The position numbers were made by a program, and so were the translations under genes. This document shows, in pieces, positions 7,688-15,747 of a DNA stretch of 24,245 nucleotides; positions within the stretch are counted from its first letter, which is position 1; each line of letters begins with the position of its first letter. The DNA lies in the NCBI GenBank assembly GCA_964483985.1, contig CAZADS010000059.1, positions 1 to 24,245 on the forward strand. Reading direction: 5' to 3'. The stretch is from CAZADS01 sp964483985 (GTDB lineage Bacteria > Pseudomonadota > Alphaproteobacteria > Thalassobaculales > Thalassobaculaceae). The notes beneath the pieces were generated by a model. That model was given only the letters and a program-made list of their open reading frames with translations, was not told the DNA's origin and did not search any database.

Positions 7688-8464
7688 ATGGCTTTAACTT
7701 TTGAAAATAAGAGAGTGATAATTACTGCAGCGGCAGGCGGTATTGGGCATGAGACAGTTAGGGCATTCGCGGAGGCTGGCGCTAAGATTTTTATCTGTGA
7801 TATAGACGAAAAAAATCTGGATAACACGATTAATGCCTTCGATGGAGTGAATGGAATAGCTGTAGATGTAAGCGATCAAGTCCAATTCCAAACGTTTTTT
7901 GACCATGCAGATCGTTTCCTCGGAGGCCTTGATATTCTCGTAAACAACGCTGGGACTGCTGGTCCAACTGCAGCTGTTGAGGATATTAATCTCGAAGATT
8001 GGCATAATTGTGTTGCTGTGAACCTCACGAGCGCATTCATTGGAATCCAGCAAGCTATTCCTAGATTAAAAGTGAGTGGCGGCGGCAGTATTGTTAACCT
8101 TTCGTCTGCTGCTGGAAAATTTGGGTTTGCAATGCGCAGCCCATATGTAGCTTCCAAATGGGGCATAGTAGGTTTAACACGAACTACCGCCATAGAAGTT
8201 GGACCATTTGGAATTCGATGTAATTGCATCCAACCAGGTCCCGTTGACGGAGATAGAATCAACCGGGTAATTAAAGCGAAAGCTGAAGCAGAAGGATTAT
8301 CCGAAAACCAGGCCCGGGACGAGATGATGTCGATTTCAGCATTGCGCACTTTCATACCTCCATCACACATTGCCAACATGATATTGTATCTGTGTTCGGA
8401 TAAAGGAAGTACTATTACCGGGCAGGCATTGAGTATTGATGGTGGTTTAGAGGGCCTGGGATAA
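7688..8464 (+). CDS. Classical SDR family oxidoreductase
   Basis: Complete 258-residue SDR. Cofactor motif TAAAGGIG at 13-20, NNAG at 86-89, catalytic serine at 139-140, Tyr153 and Lys157 in YVASK, and the C-terminal SIDGGLEG end. Asp38 after the second strand (ICDID) suggests NAD preference. The loop NCIQPGPVDGDRINRV, followed by a long acidic helix, is an extended substrate lid seen in several catabolic alcohol dehydrogenases. AAGGA sits eight bases before ATG. It converges with the flavin monooxygenase gene (44 bases between stops). Substrate cannot be deduced. Confidence 0.92.
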   Translation: MALTFENKRVIITAAAGGIGHETVRAFAEAGAKIFICDIDEKNLDNTINAFDGVNGIAVDVSDQVQFQTFFDHADRFLGGLDILVNNAGTAGPTAAVEDINLEDWHNCVAVNLTSAFIGIQQAIPRLKVSGGGSIVNLSSAAGKFGFAMRSPYVASKWGIVGLTRTTAIEVGPFGIRCNCIQPGPVDGDRINRVIKAKAEAEGLSENQARDEMMSISALRTFIPPSHIANMILYLCSDKGSTITGQALSIDGGLEGLG

Positions 8465-8508
8465 AGAATTCTATCTCATTAATTTAAAAAATTGCAGTCT
8501 ATCAATTT

Positions 8509-9597
8509 TCACCGTCTTGTAGACGAAAGTTTTTTCAATACGGGAATCACCTCAGTTTCCATCATCTGCTTCGCTTCGCTTCCCTCTTGTGTTTCATTTA
8601 AGCCAAAGTTCGCTGCTATAAATACTTTGTCGAGCCCAAGCTTATAAAGTTTATAAATGCGTTTCACACAGTGATCAGGGGGACCAACAATCGAAAAATA
8701 ATTTATGAATTCAGGGGTTAAGATGGACGCCTGACGAGAGTCCCCCTTAGTGTGCGCGTTCATATCATATGCATCTCTTACAGACTTTAAGGCTCGTTCC
8801 ATCTCTGGAGAAACTGGGCCATGTACTTTGCCGTGCATAACTGAAAATCGAGCAAAAGTAGTTAAACCTCCCTTCACTAGTTGTTGAGCAATGTCCAAAT
8901 TGCTATGACAAATTGCGTTTATATATACCCCAAAAGAAATACCTTCTGGATTTAGTCCGGATTTACGGCGCTCCTCTTTCGCCAGGTTTATCCCCCAAGC
9001 GACGCGGTCAATGTCCGCACCTAGAGCGAACATAATACGATCACAAGTTAAAGCTGCCAGCTTAATAGTGTTTGGCCCCGTCGCCGCTATTTCTAAAGGA
9101 ATTTCCCGCTTACCACTATGCCAATGAATTTTACTCTCTTTAGGAGCATCAGCAAGATCGAGATCTAAAATTGAGGGAGCAATTTTTTCTGGAATGTCGA
9201 TAGCGTGAAAAGGAACGCTCTCACCTTTGAGATATGAACTAAGTTGAAAAATATAATCTCTGAATTGCCTCATTCGGGCTGGTGACCGTCCCAAATGTGC
9301 TAAAGCCGAATCACCGCGACCGATGGCCAAACTCGCTCTGCCGTTAGACACTCGATCAACGCTAGCTATAGCCGAAGCAGTGACAGCAGCTAACCTTGTC
9401 ACGGAATTTGTTACAGATATACCCAGGCCGATACTTTCTGTAACGGTTGCAGCCATTGCAAGAGCCACATAGGGATCTCCCGATAAGTTTTGAGAATCGA
9501 CAACACCTATGCCATCCCACCCTTTTTGTTCAAGGTCCGCCGCTAACTTCATTATGCCCCGTGGCGATGCCGGAGCGTGTGTCCAAATTTCCAACAT
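8509..9597 (-). CDS. Luciferase-like (LLM class) flavin-dependent oxidoreductase
   Basis: A 362-residue TIM-barrel enzyme of the bacterial luciferase / F420-dependent reductase superfamily. Support: the N-terminal barrel pattern (EQKGWDGIGVVDSQNLSGDPYVALA), the conserved SVTNSVTRLAAVTASAIASVD strand-helix, GRASLAIGRGDSAL, and the C-terminal FSIVGPPDHCVKRIYKLYKLGLDKVF. These enzymes use FMN or F420 in monooxygenation or hydride transfer; the sequence alone does not decide which. The methylenetetrahydromethanopterin-reductase-like subgroup is the nearest by general pattern. It diverges from the E1 alpha gene across a 296-base gap that carries a 9-base inverted repeat. ATG 9597 has GGGG eight bases upstream. 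Confidence 0.88.
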   Translation of the reverse strand: MLEIWTHAPASPRGIMKLAADLEQKGWDGIGVVDSQNLSGDPYVALAMAATVTESIGLGISVTNSVTRLAAVTASAIASVDRVSNGRASLAIGRGDSALAHLGRSPARMRQFRDYIFQLSSYLKGESVPFHAIDIPEKIAPSILDLDLADAPKESKIHWHSGKREIPLEIAATGPNTIKLAALTCDRIMFALGADIDRVAWGINLAKEERRKSGLNPEGISFGVYINAICHSNLDIAQQLVKGGLTTFARFSVMHGKVHGPVSPEMERALKSVRDAYDMNAHTKGDSRQASILTPEFINYFSIVGPPDHCVKRIYKLYKLGLDKVFIAANFGLNETQEGSEAKQMMETEVIPVLKKLSSTRR

Positions 9598-9755
9598 ATA
9601 TAATTAACCCCAAAATTTAGTAATAGTAACATTGTAATAGGAAATAATTTTGACTCCCCAAAATAAAAAATATTTAGTGGTGATTGCAAATAACTGCAAA
9701 AATGACTCACATTTTAATAGCCTTAAAGAATTAAATTTTGACTTGGTTCAGAGTT

Positions 9756-9820
9756 ATTAGTTAGTTTTACAAGTGATGAATTTTTCGTTTCAAAATTCAG
9801 ATTACGGATATCTAACTAAT
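9756..9820. repeat. 9-base inverted repeat in a divergent promoter region
   Basis: ATTAGTTAG (9756-9764) and its exact reverse complement CTAACTAAT (9812-9820) are 47 bases apart, in the gap between the divergent flavin monooxygenase and E1 alpha genes. The position suits a regulator binding site serving one or both genes. Chance in AT-rich DNA cannot be excluded, and no regulator gene is nearby. Confidence 0.4.
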
Positions 9821-9893
9821 TATTCTGTTTCTAGGTCGCCAAAGTCCAAATTATAGCTAAAATAACATCAAATCGGATTCAGGAGTCACCGAT

Positions 9894-10862
9894 ATGAATA
9901 TTTTGCCAGAAAAACAACGTGAAATGCTGCGGACCATGCAAACTATAAGGCGCTTTGAAGAACGCGCGTCATCCGATTATGTTGCGGGTGACATATATGG
10001 AACCGTCCATTGTTATATAGGTGAAGAGGCCGTGGCGGTCGGTGTATGTTCAGCATTAAACGATGATGACCAGATCATAAGCACGCATCGCGGCCATGGC
10101 CATTGTATAGCAAAAGGAGCAGACTTAAATCGAATGATGGCCGAGCTTTATGGACGTGAAACCGGCTACTGCAAAGGAAAAGGCGGTTCCATGCATATAG
10201 CCGATTTTTCAATTGGGATGCTTGGTGCAAACGGCATTGTAGCCGGTGGAATTTCTATCATTACAGGAGCCGGTTTAGCAGCTCAAATTGAAGGGAAAGG
10301 CCGAGTAGCAGTATCGTTTTTCGGGGATGGCGCATCAGGGGCAGGACCATTTCATGAATCACTAAATATAGCGGCAGCCTGGAAACTTCCGATGATCTAT
10401 GTTTGTGAAAACAATCTTTGGGCTGTCAACACGTCGGCCGCCAGCGCTATTTCCGTCCAAGATGTGGCAAGCCGGGCAGATGGCTATGGTATTCCAGGAT
10501 TAGTTGTAGATGGCAACGACATCTTTTCTGTTTATCAAGCGGCATTAGAAGCTGTAGACCGGGCCCGAAATGGCGGCGGCCCAACATTAATTGAATGCAA
10601 AACCTATAGGCATAGACGACACACAGAACGCCCGACACAAATTGATATTCGCCCAAAAGAAGAAATTGATGCGTGGATGAAGAAAGATCCAATTGATCGT
10701 TTAGTGGATCATCTCAAACAACAACAAGGCCAGCTCAGTGATAGGGAATGGAAAGAGATGGATGAAGCTATTTTAAAACGCATTGAAGACGCTGTAACCT
10801 TTGCAAAAGCAAGCCCGTTTCCGGCACCCGATAAAGCGACCGAAGACGTCTTCGCGGTATAA
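9894..10862 (+). CDS. Thiamine-diphosphate dehydrogenase E1, alpha subunit (pyruvate/acetoin type)
   Basis: A 322-residue alpha subunit of a heterotetrameric 2-oxoacid or acetoin dehydrogenase E1. The ThDP-binding stretch runs from GDGASGAG (144-151) to CENN (171-174), and the THRGHGH loop (64-70) and GGSMHIAD (97-104) are typical. The usual YRxxGHS phosphorylation/active-site loop reads YRHRRHTERPTQ, keeping the histidine but losing GHS. The beta subunit gene follows 13 bases downstream with its own AAAGGAG. No E2 acyltransferase or E3 lipoamide dehydrogenase is in the window. Most similar in pattern to AcoA-like and PDH E1 alpha proteins; exact substrate unresolved. Confidence 0.92.
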   Translation: MNILPEKQREMLRTMQTIRRFEERASSDYVAGDIYGTVHCYIGEEAVAVGVCSALNDDDQIISTHRGHGHCIAKGADLNRMMAELYGRETGYCKGKGGSMHIADFSIGMLGANGIVAGGISIITGAGLAAQIEGKGRVAVSFFGDGASGAGPFHESLNIAAAWKLPMIYVCENNLWAVNTSAASAISVQDVASRADGYGIPGLVVDGNDIFSVYQAALEAVDRARNGGGPTLIECKTYRHRRHTERPTQIDIRPKEEIDAWMKKDPIDRLVDHLKQQQGQLSDREWKEMDEAILKRIEDAVTFAKASPFPAPDKATEDVFAV

Positions 10863-10875
10863 AGGAGAAAGAATT

Positions 10876-11835
10876 ATGAGGGAAATTAGTTATGCGGATG
10901 CAGGGATGGAAGCGCTGATTGAGGAAATGCAGCGGGATCCTACCACATTTCACCTTTCGACAGATGCACCACCGCCTCTTGTGGAAAAATTTGGAATCAG
11001 CAGGGTGCGCGGCACGCCCATTGCAGAGGGAGCCCTAACAGGTATGGGAATCGGTGCGGCCGGATCTGGGTTTCGTCCAATAATAGACTGGCGCATGATC
11101 ACTTTTTCCTTTGTCGCGATGGACCAAGTGGTGAACCAGGCATCAAAGATTCATTACATGTTTGGCGGCCAGACTAAATTTCCCATTCTATACCGAGCCA
11201 CTGTGGGCGGAGGCGTTCGAATGGCTGCTCAGCATTCTCAAAGCCCGTATTCGATGTTTATGAATTTAGCTGGCTTGAAAATGATTTTACCGTCCACCCC
11301 TTATGACACCAAAGGTCTGCTTAAAACAGCCATTAGGGATGATAATCCGGTCATATCATTTGAATCCACGCGCCTACTGACGACAGTAGGCGAGGTACCT
11401 GAGGGCGAATATACAATCCCACTGGGAGTTGCAGACGTTAAGCGGACGGGGAGCGACGTAACAATTGTGGCCCTTGCTTGGCTCGTTCATGAAGCATTAG
11501 CTGCTGCTGATATTTTAGAGGATGAGGGAATTTCCGCAGAAGTTATTGACCCCCGAACGTTAGTTCCCATGGATACCGAGACCATACGTTCCTCAGTTAG
11601 GAAGACCGGTCGTCTCATTGTAGCTGATGAAGCTGGTCCTACATGCGGCGCGTCTGCCGAAATCTTAGCCTTAGTAACAGAAGATGCCGAAACTTTTAGG
11701 TGCCTGAAAACATCAGTGCGAAGAGTATGTGCTCTCCAAGTACCCATACCCTATAGTCCTACATTAGAAGACCATGTGTTTCCTGACCGCATTAAAATTG
11801 CTGATGCGGCCAGGGAAACTATGGCAGAAAGTTAA
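10876..11835 (+). CDS. Thiamine-diphosphate dehydrogenase E1, beta subunit
   Basis: Partner of the preceding alpha subunit, 319 residues. The transketolase pyrimidine domain shows TPIAE with Glu51 (equivalent to the Glu that activates the ThDP pyrimidine in human E1 beta) and AAQHSQS with His120. The C-terminal domain has VIDPRTLVPMD and the end LEDHVFPD. The segment that normally reads GEDVG or GEEVA near residue 28 is HLSTDAPPP, a clear departure from the family. ATG 10876 was chosen over an upstream in-frame start because AAAGGAG lies eight bases before it and the upstream extension is only alpha-subunit sequence in another frame. Cotranscribed with the alpha gene. Confidence 0.92.
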   Translation: MREISYADAGMEALIEEMQRDPTTFHLSTDAPPPLVEKFGISRVRGTPIAEGALTGMGIGAAGSGFRPIIDWRMITFSFVAMDQVVNQASKIHYMFGGQTKFPILYRATVGGGVRMAAQHSQSPYSMFMNLAGLKMILPSTPYDTKGLLKTAIRDDNPVISFESTRLLTTVGEVPEGEYTIPLGVADVKRTGSDVTIVALAWLVHEALAAADILEDEGISAEVIDPRTLVPMDTETIRSSVRKTGRLIVADEAGPTCGASAEILALVTEDAETFRCLKTSVRRVCALQVPIPYSPTLEDHVFPDRIKIADAARETMAES

Positions 11836-11861
11836 ATTATACTATTTCATTGTTAACTCTT

Positions 11862-12776
11862 TTATTGATGGCGTGCCAAATATTTTAAAAGCCTATCAAA
11901 AAATGGTTCCGTCTGGATTTCAAATCCAACCCAAGCGTTAGATTCATTGGGGCTGACGTTTCTTTTTATATAACTTTTTCCAAGGCATTCCGGATCATTA
12001 ATTTCTATTGAAACCGTGCATGGCTCTAAGTCAAATATCTCCGGCCACAACAAGTGGGCAACAGCAAGAACATCATGTAATACTCCCCCATCAGATGCAT
12101 AAGAAGTTAGCATTTGAACAACTGCAGCAGCTGCTCGCGTTTCCAACCGGGCGAGCCGACATAACCAATCTTCATCGATTTTTGTCTTTCTTGTAATATC
12201 AAGGCCATACATAGCTAAAGAACACCCACTCTGGAAGACCAACTGGGCTGCATGGGGGTCAACAAAGAAATTAAATTCTGCGTGTGGTGTGACATTGCCG
12301 TATCCTGCCGATCCCCCCATGACTACAATTTCGCAAACTTCGTTGACTAATTGAGGTCTTTTTTGAATTGCCAATGCCAAATTAGTTAGAGGTCCAATCG
12401 CTACGACCGTAATTTCACACGGGTTTTCCGAAATTGTGGTTACAATAAAATCAACAGCGTTACGTTGATCAACTGATCCTGATGGATTTGGTAGAGTCAT
12501 CCCTTTTAAACCACTTTCTCCATGCACGTTTTCAGCTGTTGTCAAAGGCCTAACCAACGGTTTTGACTGGCCACAAATCACAGGAACATCGTCTCTCTGA
12601 CACAAACTTCGAATTCGGCGGGCATTAAATTCGGTTACATTTAAAGGCACGTTACCCGCCACAGTAGTAATGGCTAAAACCTCAATTTCTTCCGGACATG
12701 CTAAAGCAAGCATTAGGGCAACCGCATCATCAACCCCGGGGTCACAATCGATAATAACTGGTCGCGGTTTTGTCAT
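11862..12776 (-). CDS. Inosine-uridine preferring nucleoside hydrolase family protein
   Basis: A 304-residue N-ribohydrolase that splits nucleosides into base and ribose. The calcium-binding DCDPGVDD motif is at residues 10-17, with the family's second signature in EFNFFVDPHAA and the late His-Asp pair in GVLHDVLA. It is of normal length and intact. GGAGG five bases before ATG gives a strong start. It is convergent with the E1 beta gene (26 bases between stops) and divergent from DUF3126, so it is probably a single-gene transcript. Likely a salvage enzyme; base specificity cannot be read reliably. Confidence 0.93.
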   Translation of the reverse strand: MTKPRPVIIDCDPGVDDAVALMLALACPEEIEVLAITTVAGNVPLNVTEFNARRIRSLCQRDDVPVICGQSKPLVRPLTTAENVHGESGLKGMTLPNPSGSVDQRNAVDFIVTTISENPCEITVVAIGPLTNLALAIQKRPQLVNEVCEIVVMGGSAGYGNVTPHAEFNFFVDPHAAQLVFQSGCSLAMYGLDITRKTKIDEDWLCRLARLETRAAAAVVQMLTSYASDGGVLHDVLAVAHLLWPEIFDLEPCTVSIEINDPECLGKSYIKRNVSPNESNAWVGFEIQTEPFFDRLLKYLARHQ

Positions 12777-12908
12777 TTGATCCTCCAGTAAATAGATATA
12801 CGATCAGAATCTCTGCTTTCTTATTTTCTAGCCGTTAGGGGCTGCTCGAGGATGCGCCTCACATTATATTGTAGTAATAGATCATTTTCATAAGTAAAGG
12901 AGCTCTAA

Positions 12909-13127
12909 ATGAACGCAATTGAAATAAATAAATTGGAAAACTATCTACGTCGAGTATTTAGCAACAAAGACATAACCATCGAAGCACGGGAAAATAAGGA
13001 TGATTCAGCCGAGGTTAATCTTGATGGTGAATTTCTTGGCGTTTTGTTTAAAGACGTCGAAGATGGAGAAACATCTTACGATTTTCATATGACGGTCTTG
13101 GAAATTGACCTGGATTCAGAAAATTAA
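12909..13127 (+). CDS. DUF3126 family protein
   Basis: A 72-residue acidic protein matching the alphaproteobacterial DUF3126 pattern: an N-terminal helix (EINKLENYLRRVF), then ARENKDDSAEVNLDGEFLGVLFKDVEDGETSY and a final acidic helix (LEIDLDSEN). No function is established to my knowledge. AAAGGAG six bases before ATG is a strong ribosome site. It stands alone, divergent from the nucleoside hydrolase and followed by a 181-base gap with a nested hairpin. Confidence 0.85.
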   Translation: MNAIEINKLENYLRRVFSNKDITIEARENKDDSAEVNLDGEFLGVLFKDVEDGETSYDFHMTVLEIDLDSEN

Positions 13128-13152
13128 GTTTCGAAGTATTACCATCATCCAG

Positions 13153-13208
13153 CCGGGAACAAAATTACAACTTATTGAAGTTTAAATAGCGTCTAAGGTT
13201 CTTCCCGG
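13153..13208. repeat. Nested hairpin in the gap after DUF3126
   Basis: CCGGGAA (13153-13159) pairs with TTCCCGG (13202-13208), and inside the 42-base loop AACTT (13169-13173) pairs with AAGTT (13178-13182) around a four-base loop. The gap lies between convergent genes, where terminators are expected, but neither strand shows a T-run after the stem, so a simple intrinsic terminator is not supported. Confidence 0.4.
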
Positions 13209-13308
13209 AATGCCTTCTTCGAATTGAGTTATTAACCAAAATATACAACAACACCTTGATGTATAATGAATTAATAAAGGATAGATAAACCTCGACGCAA
13301 AACTAGTT

Positions 13309-15558
13309 TTATGACCCACTCAAAATTCTTAGGGATTGGTCTGCTCCCGTCATCAACGAATTACTAGAATAACTTGGTGGCATATTCATATCAGTTAGCC
13401 TAGCTTCACCACTATAAAATTCCGGTGCGTCATTAAGGGTAGATGCTTGAACCGTTAAACTTCTACCCGCTCCTAACGCCTGCATATTACCTTTTTGGCC
13501 TAATTGACTGGTACCGGAATTAAGCACCGCAGTGACGGAACGGCCACCCAGCGGGTTCTTTTTAATTAATCTAGATATTTTACTCGTTAATTGACCACTG
13601 TTAGATTCTTTAGCTACCTCAACTGGTTTCGAAACAGCAGCTGGCGGAGTTTCCGGGGTGCCTCCAGCATTAGACACTTCAGTATTAGGCTCAACATTGA
13701 CTTCTGTTTGCCTTTCAACGGCGGGAAGAATTTCTGCCGTTCGCCCACCATAACCAGGCGACTGGAGTTCAGAAGAAGCAGATACCCCGCCCTTATTCTC
13801 CAACCCTATGTTGCCTGAACCAGCTGTACTAGTGGGAAGTTGCAAACCAATTTGAGTCGCCGTATTAGTTGGTAAAATCTGAACGGTCTCTATACGACCG
13901 TCCGAAATACCAGATAAATTTATATTTAGGTCGGCCAATTCCGTGCCAGCCTTAACCGCCTCCAAGCCTCCGGCCGAAACGCTAGTCTCTTTAATATCGC
14001 GGTCGGCCAATTCCGTTTGCGCTGCAGCATCCGTTGGGGATGTTGGACACACGCTTAATTCTTGACACAATGCCGTATTTGTAAACGTTTCAACCGATTT
14101 GATTTCCTCTATTGAGAAAGTAGTTCTTTCCGAAGTTTCAAATGTTTCAGAGACCGTTTCAATTTCATCCCTAGCGATTTCCGTCAGAAATTTAGTAGCC
14201 TCCTTGAAGGACGTATCTTGCCAAGATGAAAGCAACAACTTTTCCCTTAGGATGGTTTCAATCTCCTCGAGATGGGTCTTCACCCGCGTACCTTGTGATC
14301 TCGTTATTCTGTTATAGTCAAAAGTCACATGAACATTCTTAAACCGTGGACCGTAATGCCCATCCCATTGTCCAGCATCCCATCCCCTTAACTCAATTCT
14401 TACCCTGTTTACAGCATTAGGTGAATCCACATGAAGTGTGCCGCGCTGGGTGGCTTGCTCTACGGTATTTCCAGTTATGGTGTCATTCGCTAACATATTG
14501 TTGCCACCTGAGAAGACCTTTAAGTCAATTTCCCAAGTATCTGGATTCGAACCATTGAACTCACCGCTGCCTGCGCTGTTATTTCTTCGATTATCAACAT
14601 CCGCGCCATACGTAAATGTATAACCTTGTCCTTTTTCTTCATTGGTCATAGTAGGCCACGGACTAACCCATTGTCCGGTCTGGACGTTATATTGATTCCG
14701 TCCTTCTTCCACATGTGTGAACACTCGACCATCGTGGGCAGTGGCAAAACCTTCCCCAACGACAATTCCACAAGGATGCCATTCGGTATTATTTCCTACA
14801 CACCGCGAAGCACCCCAATTCGAGGTCATCCGTTGTCCATCCTTGGAGAACGATCTATTGCCAATTAACTGCCCTGAACTTGTGGGCGTTACTGTCGTAG
14901 TAGTTATTTGTTCTGTTGTAGTTACTGTGACAGGGGTAGTGGTTTTAGTTGCCACACGTTGAAAACTGGACGCCGTTACGGGAGTCGATTCAGTTGTCGT
15001 GATAGGCGTGGTTATTGTCGTCGTAGTTGGCGTCGTTGTACGAGTAGTAATTGGTATTCTGGTTTTGACCGTTGTTGGCGTACTAATCATTGTCGTCACT
15101 GGGGTCACCGTTGTGGTGGTAACGGATCGATCTGCATTGGTTATGACAGTTTCAACCGGTGTCCCTCGAGATTTAGTTATGGTCGGCACACCAACTTCCG
15201 ACGTAATAGTGGCTGTTCCGCGGGAAACAACCACAGTAGGATCACCCTCAACTGTTGCAATAGCAGGTGCGCCCGTTGAAACAGATACCACCGATCTTCC
15301 TGTTTGGGTTTTATCTTGGATAATCGGACTTTTGCTAATAGTGACAACCGAGTCTCCATTAGTTCTAGAAACACTGGAGCCTGTAACCACAGTTCCGCTC
15401 ACAACAGTATTAGAGTCTACACCCCTTCCACCGGCGGCGACACATAAATTAGAAAAATTAACCGACTGTATCATTAGGACGAACACCGTCCCAAAAGCTA
15501 AACGATGCGACCAGAAACAGCTTTTTATAGGTCTGCTATTTGTTTTCCCATGGTTCAT
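13309..15558 (-). CDS. Large secreted repeat protein, Thr/Val-rich, unknown function
   Basis: A 749-residue exported protein. Residues 12-41 form a signal peptide with likely cleavage near VAAGG. The predicted mature part begins with a DSNTVVSGTVVTG motif also present in the neighbouring 231-residue protein. Residues 95-139 are five 9-residue repeats and 152-231 ten 8-residue repeats, mostly Thr with a Pro at each second position. Residues 232-415 are rich in Trp, Gly, Asn and Asp (YTFTYGADVDNRR, TWEIDLKVFSGG, IELRGWDAG), looking like a beta-sandwich or carbohydrate-binding domain. Residues 424-495 look helical and charged. The rest is low-complexity, with a 24-residue internal repeat (TELAD). 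The layout suggests a stalk with a binding head, a surface adhesin or fibre; this is inference, and I recognise no named family. The Cys-rich gene lies 189 bases upstream. Confidence 0.82.
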   Translation of the reverse strand: MNHGKTNSRPIKSCFWSHRLAFGTVFVLMIQSVNFSNLCVAAGGRGVDSNTVVSGTVVTGSSVSRTNGDSVVTISKSPIIQDKTQTGRSVVSVSTGAPAIATVEGDPTVVVSRGTATITSEVGVPTITKSRGTPVETVITNADRSVTTTTVTPVTTMISTPTTVKTRIPITTRTTTPTTTTITTPITTTESTPVTASSFQRVATKTTTPVTVTTTEQITTTTVTPTSSGQLIGNRSFSKDGQRMTSNWGASRCVGNNTEWHPCGIVVGEGFATAHDGRVFTHVEEGRNQYNVQTGQWVSPWPTMTNEEKGQGYTFTYGADVDNRRNNSAGSGEFNGSNPDTWEIDLKVFSGGNNMLANDTITGNTVEQATQRGTLHVDSPNAVNRVRIELRGWDAGQWDGHYGPRFKNVHVTFDYNRITRSQGTRVKTHLEEIETILREKLLLSSWQDTSFKEATKFLTEIARDEIETVSETFETSERTTFSIEEIKSVETFTNTALCQELSVCPTSPTDAAAQTELADRDIKETSVSAGGLEAVKAGTELADLNINLSGISDGRIETVQILPTNTATQIGLQLPTSTAGSGNIGLENKGGVSASSELQSPGYGGRTAEILPAVERQTEVNVEPNTEVSNAGGTPETPPAAVSKPVEVAKESNSGQLTSKISRLIKKNPLGGRSVTAVLNSGTSQLGQKGNMQALGAGRSLTVQASTLNDAPEFYSGEARLTDMNMPPSYSSNSLMTGADQSLRILSGS
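13929..14016 (-). repeat. Internal 24-codon direct repeat in the secreted protein
   Basis: GGTCGGCCAATTCCGT occurs exactly at 13929-13944 and 14001-14016 (+ strand), 72 bases apart, so the copies are in frame. They encode the two TELAD segments (residues about 515-519 and 539-543). Each TELAD is followed by a similar polar stretch (RDIKETSVS, LNINLSGIS), consistent with a duplicated 24-residue unit. Confidence 0.7.
14866..15105 (-). repeat. Ten 8-residue Thr/Pro repeats
   Basis: Coding repeat, residues 152-231 of the secreted protein. Prolines fall at 153, 161, 169, 177, 185, 193, 209 and 225, an exact period of eight, with Arg201 and Gln217 filling the two missing positions. Units include TPVTTMIS, TPTTVKTR, TPTTTTIT and TPVTVTTT. 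The 24-base units have diverged at DNA level, so this is an old, selected periodicity rather than a fresh slippage tract. Confidence 0.8.
15142..15276 (-). repeat. Five 9-residue Gly/Pro repeats
   Basis: Coding repeat, residues 95-139: TGAPAIATV, EGDPTVVVS, RGTATITSE, VGVPTITKS, RGTPVETVI. Gly is at 96, 105, 114, 123 and 132, exactly every nine residues, with Pro two later except in the third unit (Ala116). It directly precedes the 8-residue repeat block, so the period changes from nine to eight along the chain. Confidence 0.8.
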
Positions 15559-15747
15559 GTTAGCTTTTCCAAGCGTACTTTATTTCCAGAGTTTAACAAG
15601 CTTACAATTCATTTTAAACTATCTATGTCAAAATAGTTGTGGCATTTGCCACAAGTTCGCTACATAAACCCGAACCAAGTAACCCAAACACTGAAAACGC
15701 ACATATAATCAACAAGTCTTCCACTTTATGACTAACAGTTTATTTTC

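Noticed and set aside
7876..8379. 167-residue minus ORF inside the SDR gene
   Set aside because: The + frame has every SDR motif and a good ribosome site; the minus ORF has no recognisable features.
8488..8509. AAAATTG...CAATTTT hairpin between the convergent SDR and monooxygenase genes
   Set aside because: The 7-bp stem has one G-C pair and overlaps a stop codon; too weak to call a terminator.
9738..9766. TTGACT with a possible -10 seventeen bases later (TTAGTT) before the E1 alpha gene
   Set aside because: The -10 matches only two of six consensus positions and is far from the gene start.
13259..13270. TATAAT-like box on the + strand near 13262
   Set aside because: It would drive transcription antisense into the secreted-protein gene and has no matching -35.
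14908..15279. Arg/Cys/Ser-rich + strand ORF of 123 residues
   Set aside because: Another shadow frame of the same coding repeat, with low-complexity content and no start signals.
14999..15667. 222-residue + strand ORF rich in Val, Ile and Gly, resembling a membrane protein
   Set aside because: It is antisense to the Thr/Val repeat block; reversed Thr and Val codons give Val/Gly/Ile-rich sequence. No ribosome site, and the minus frame has a signal peptide and exact repeats.
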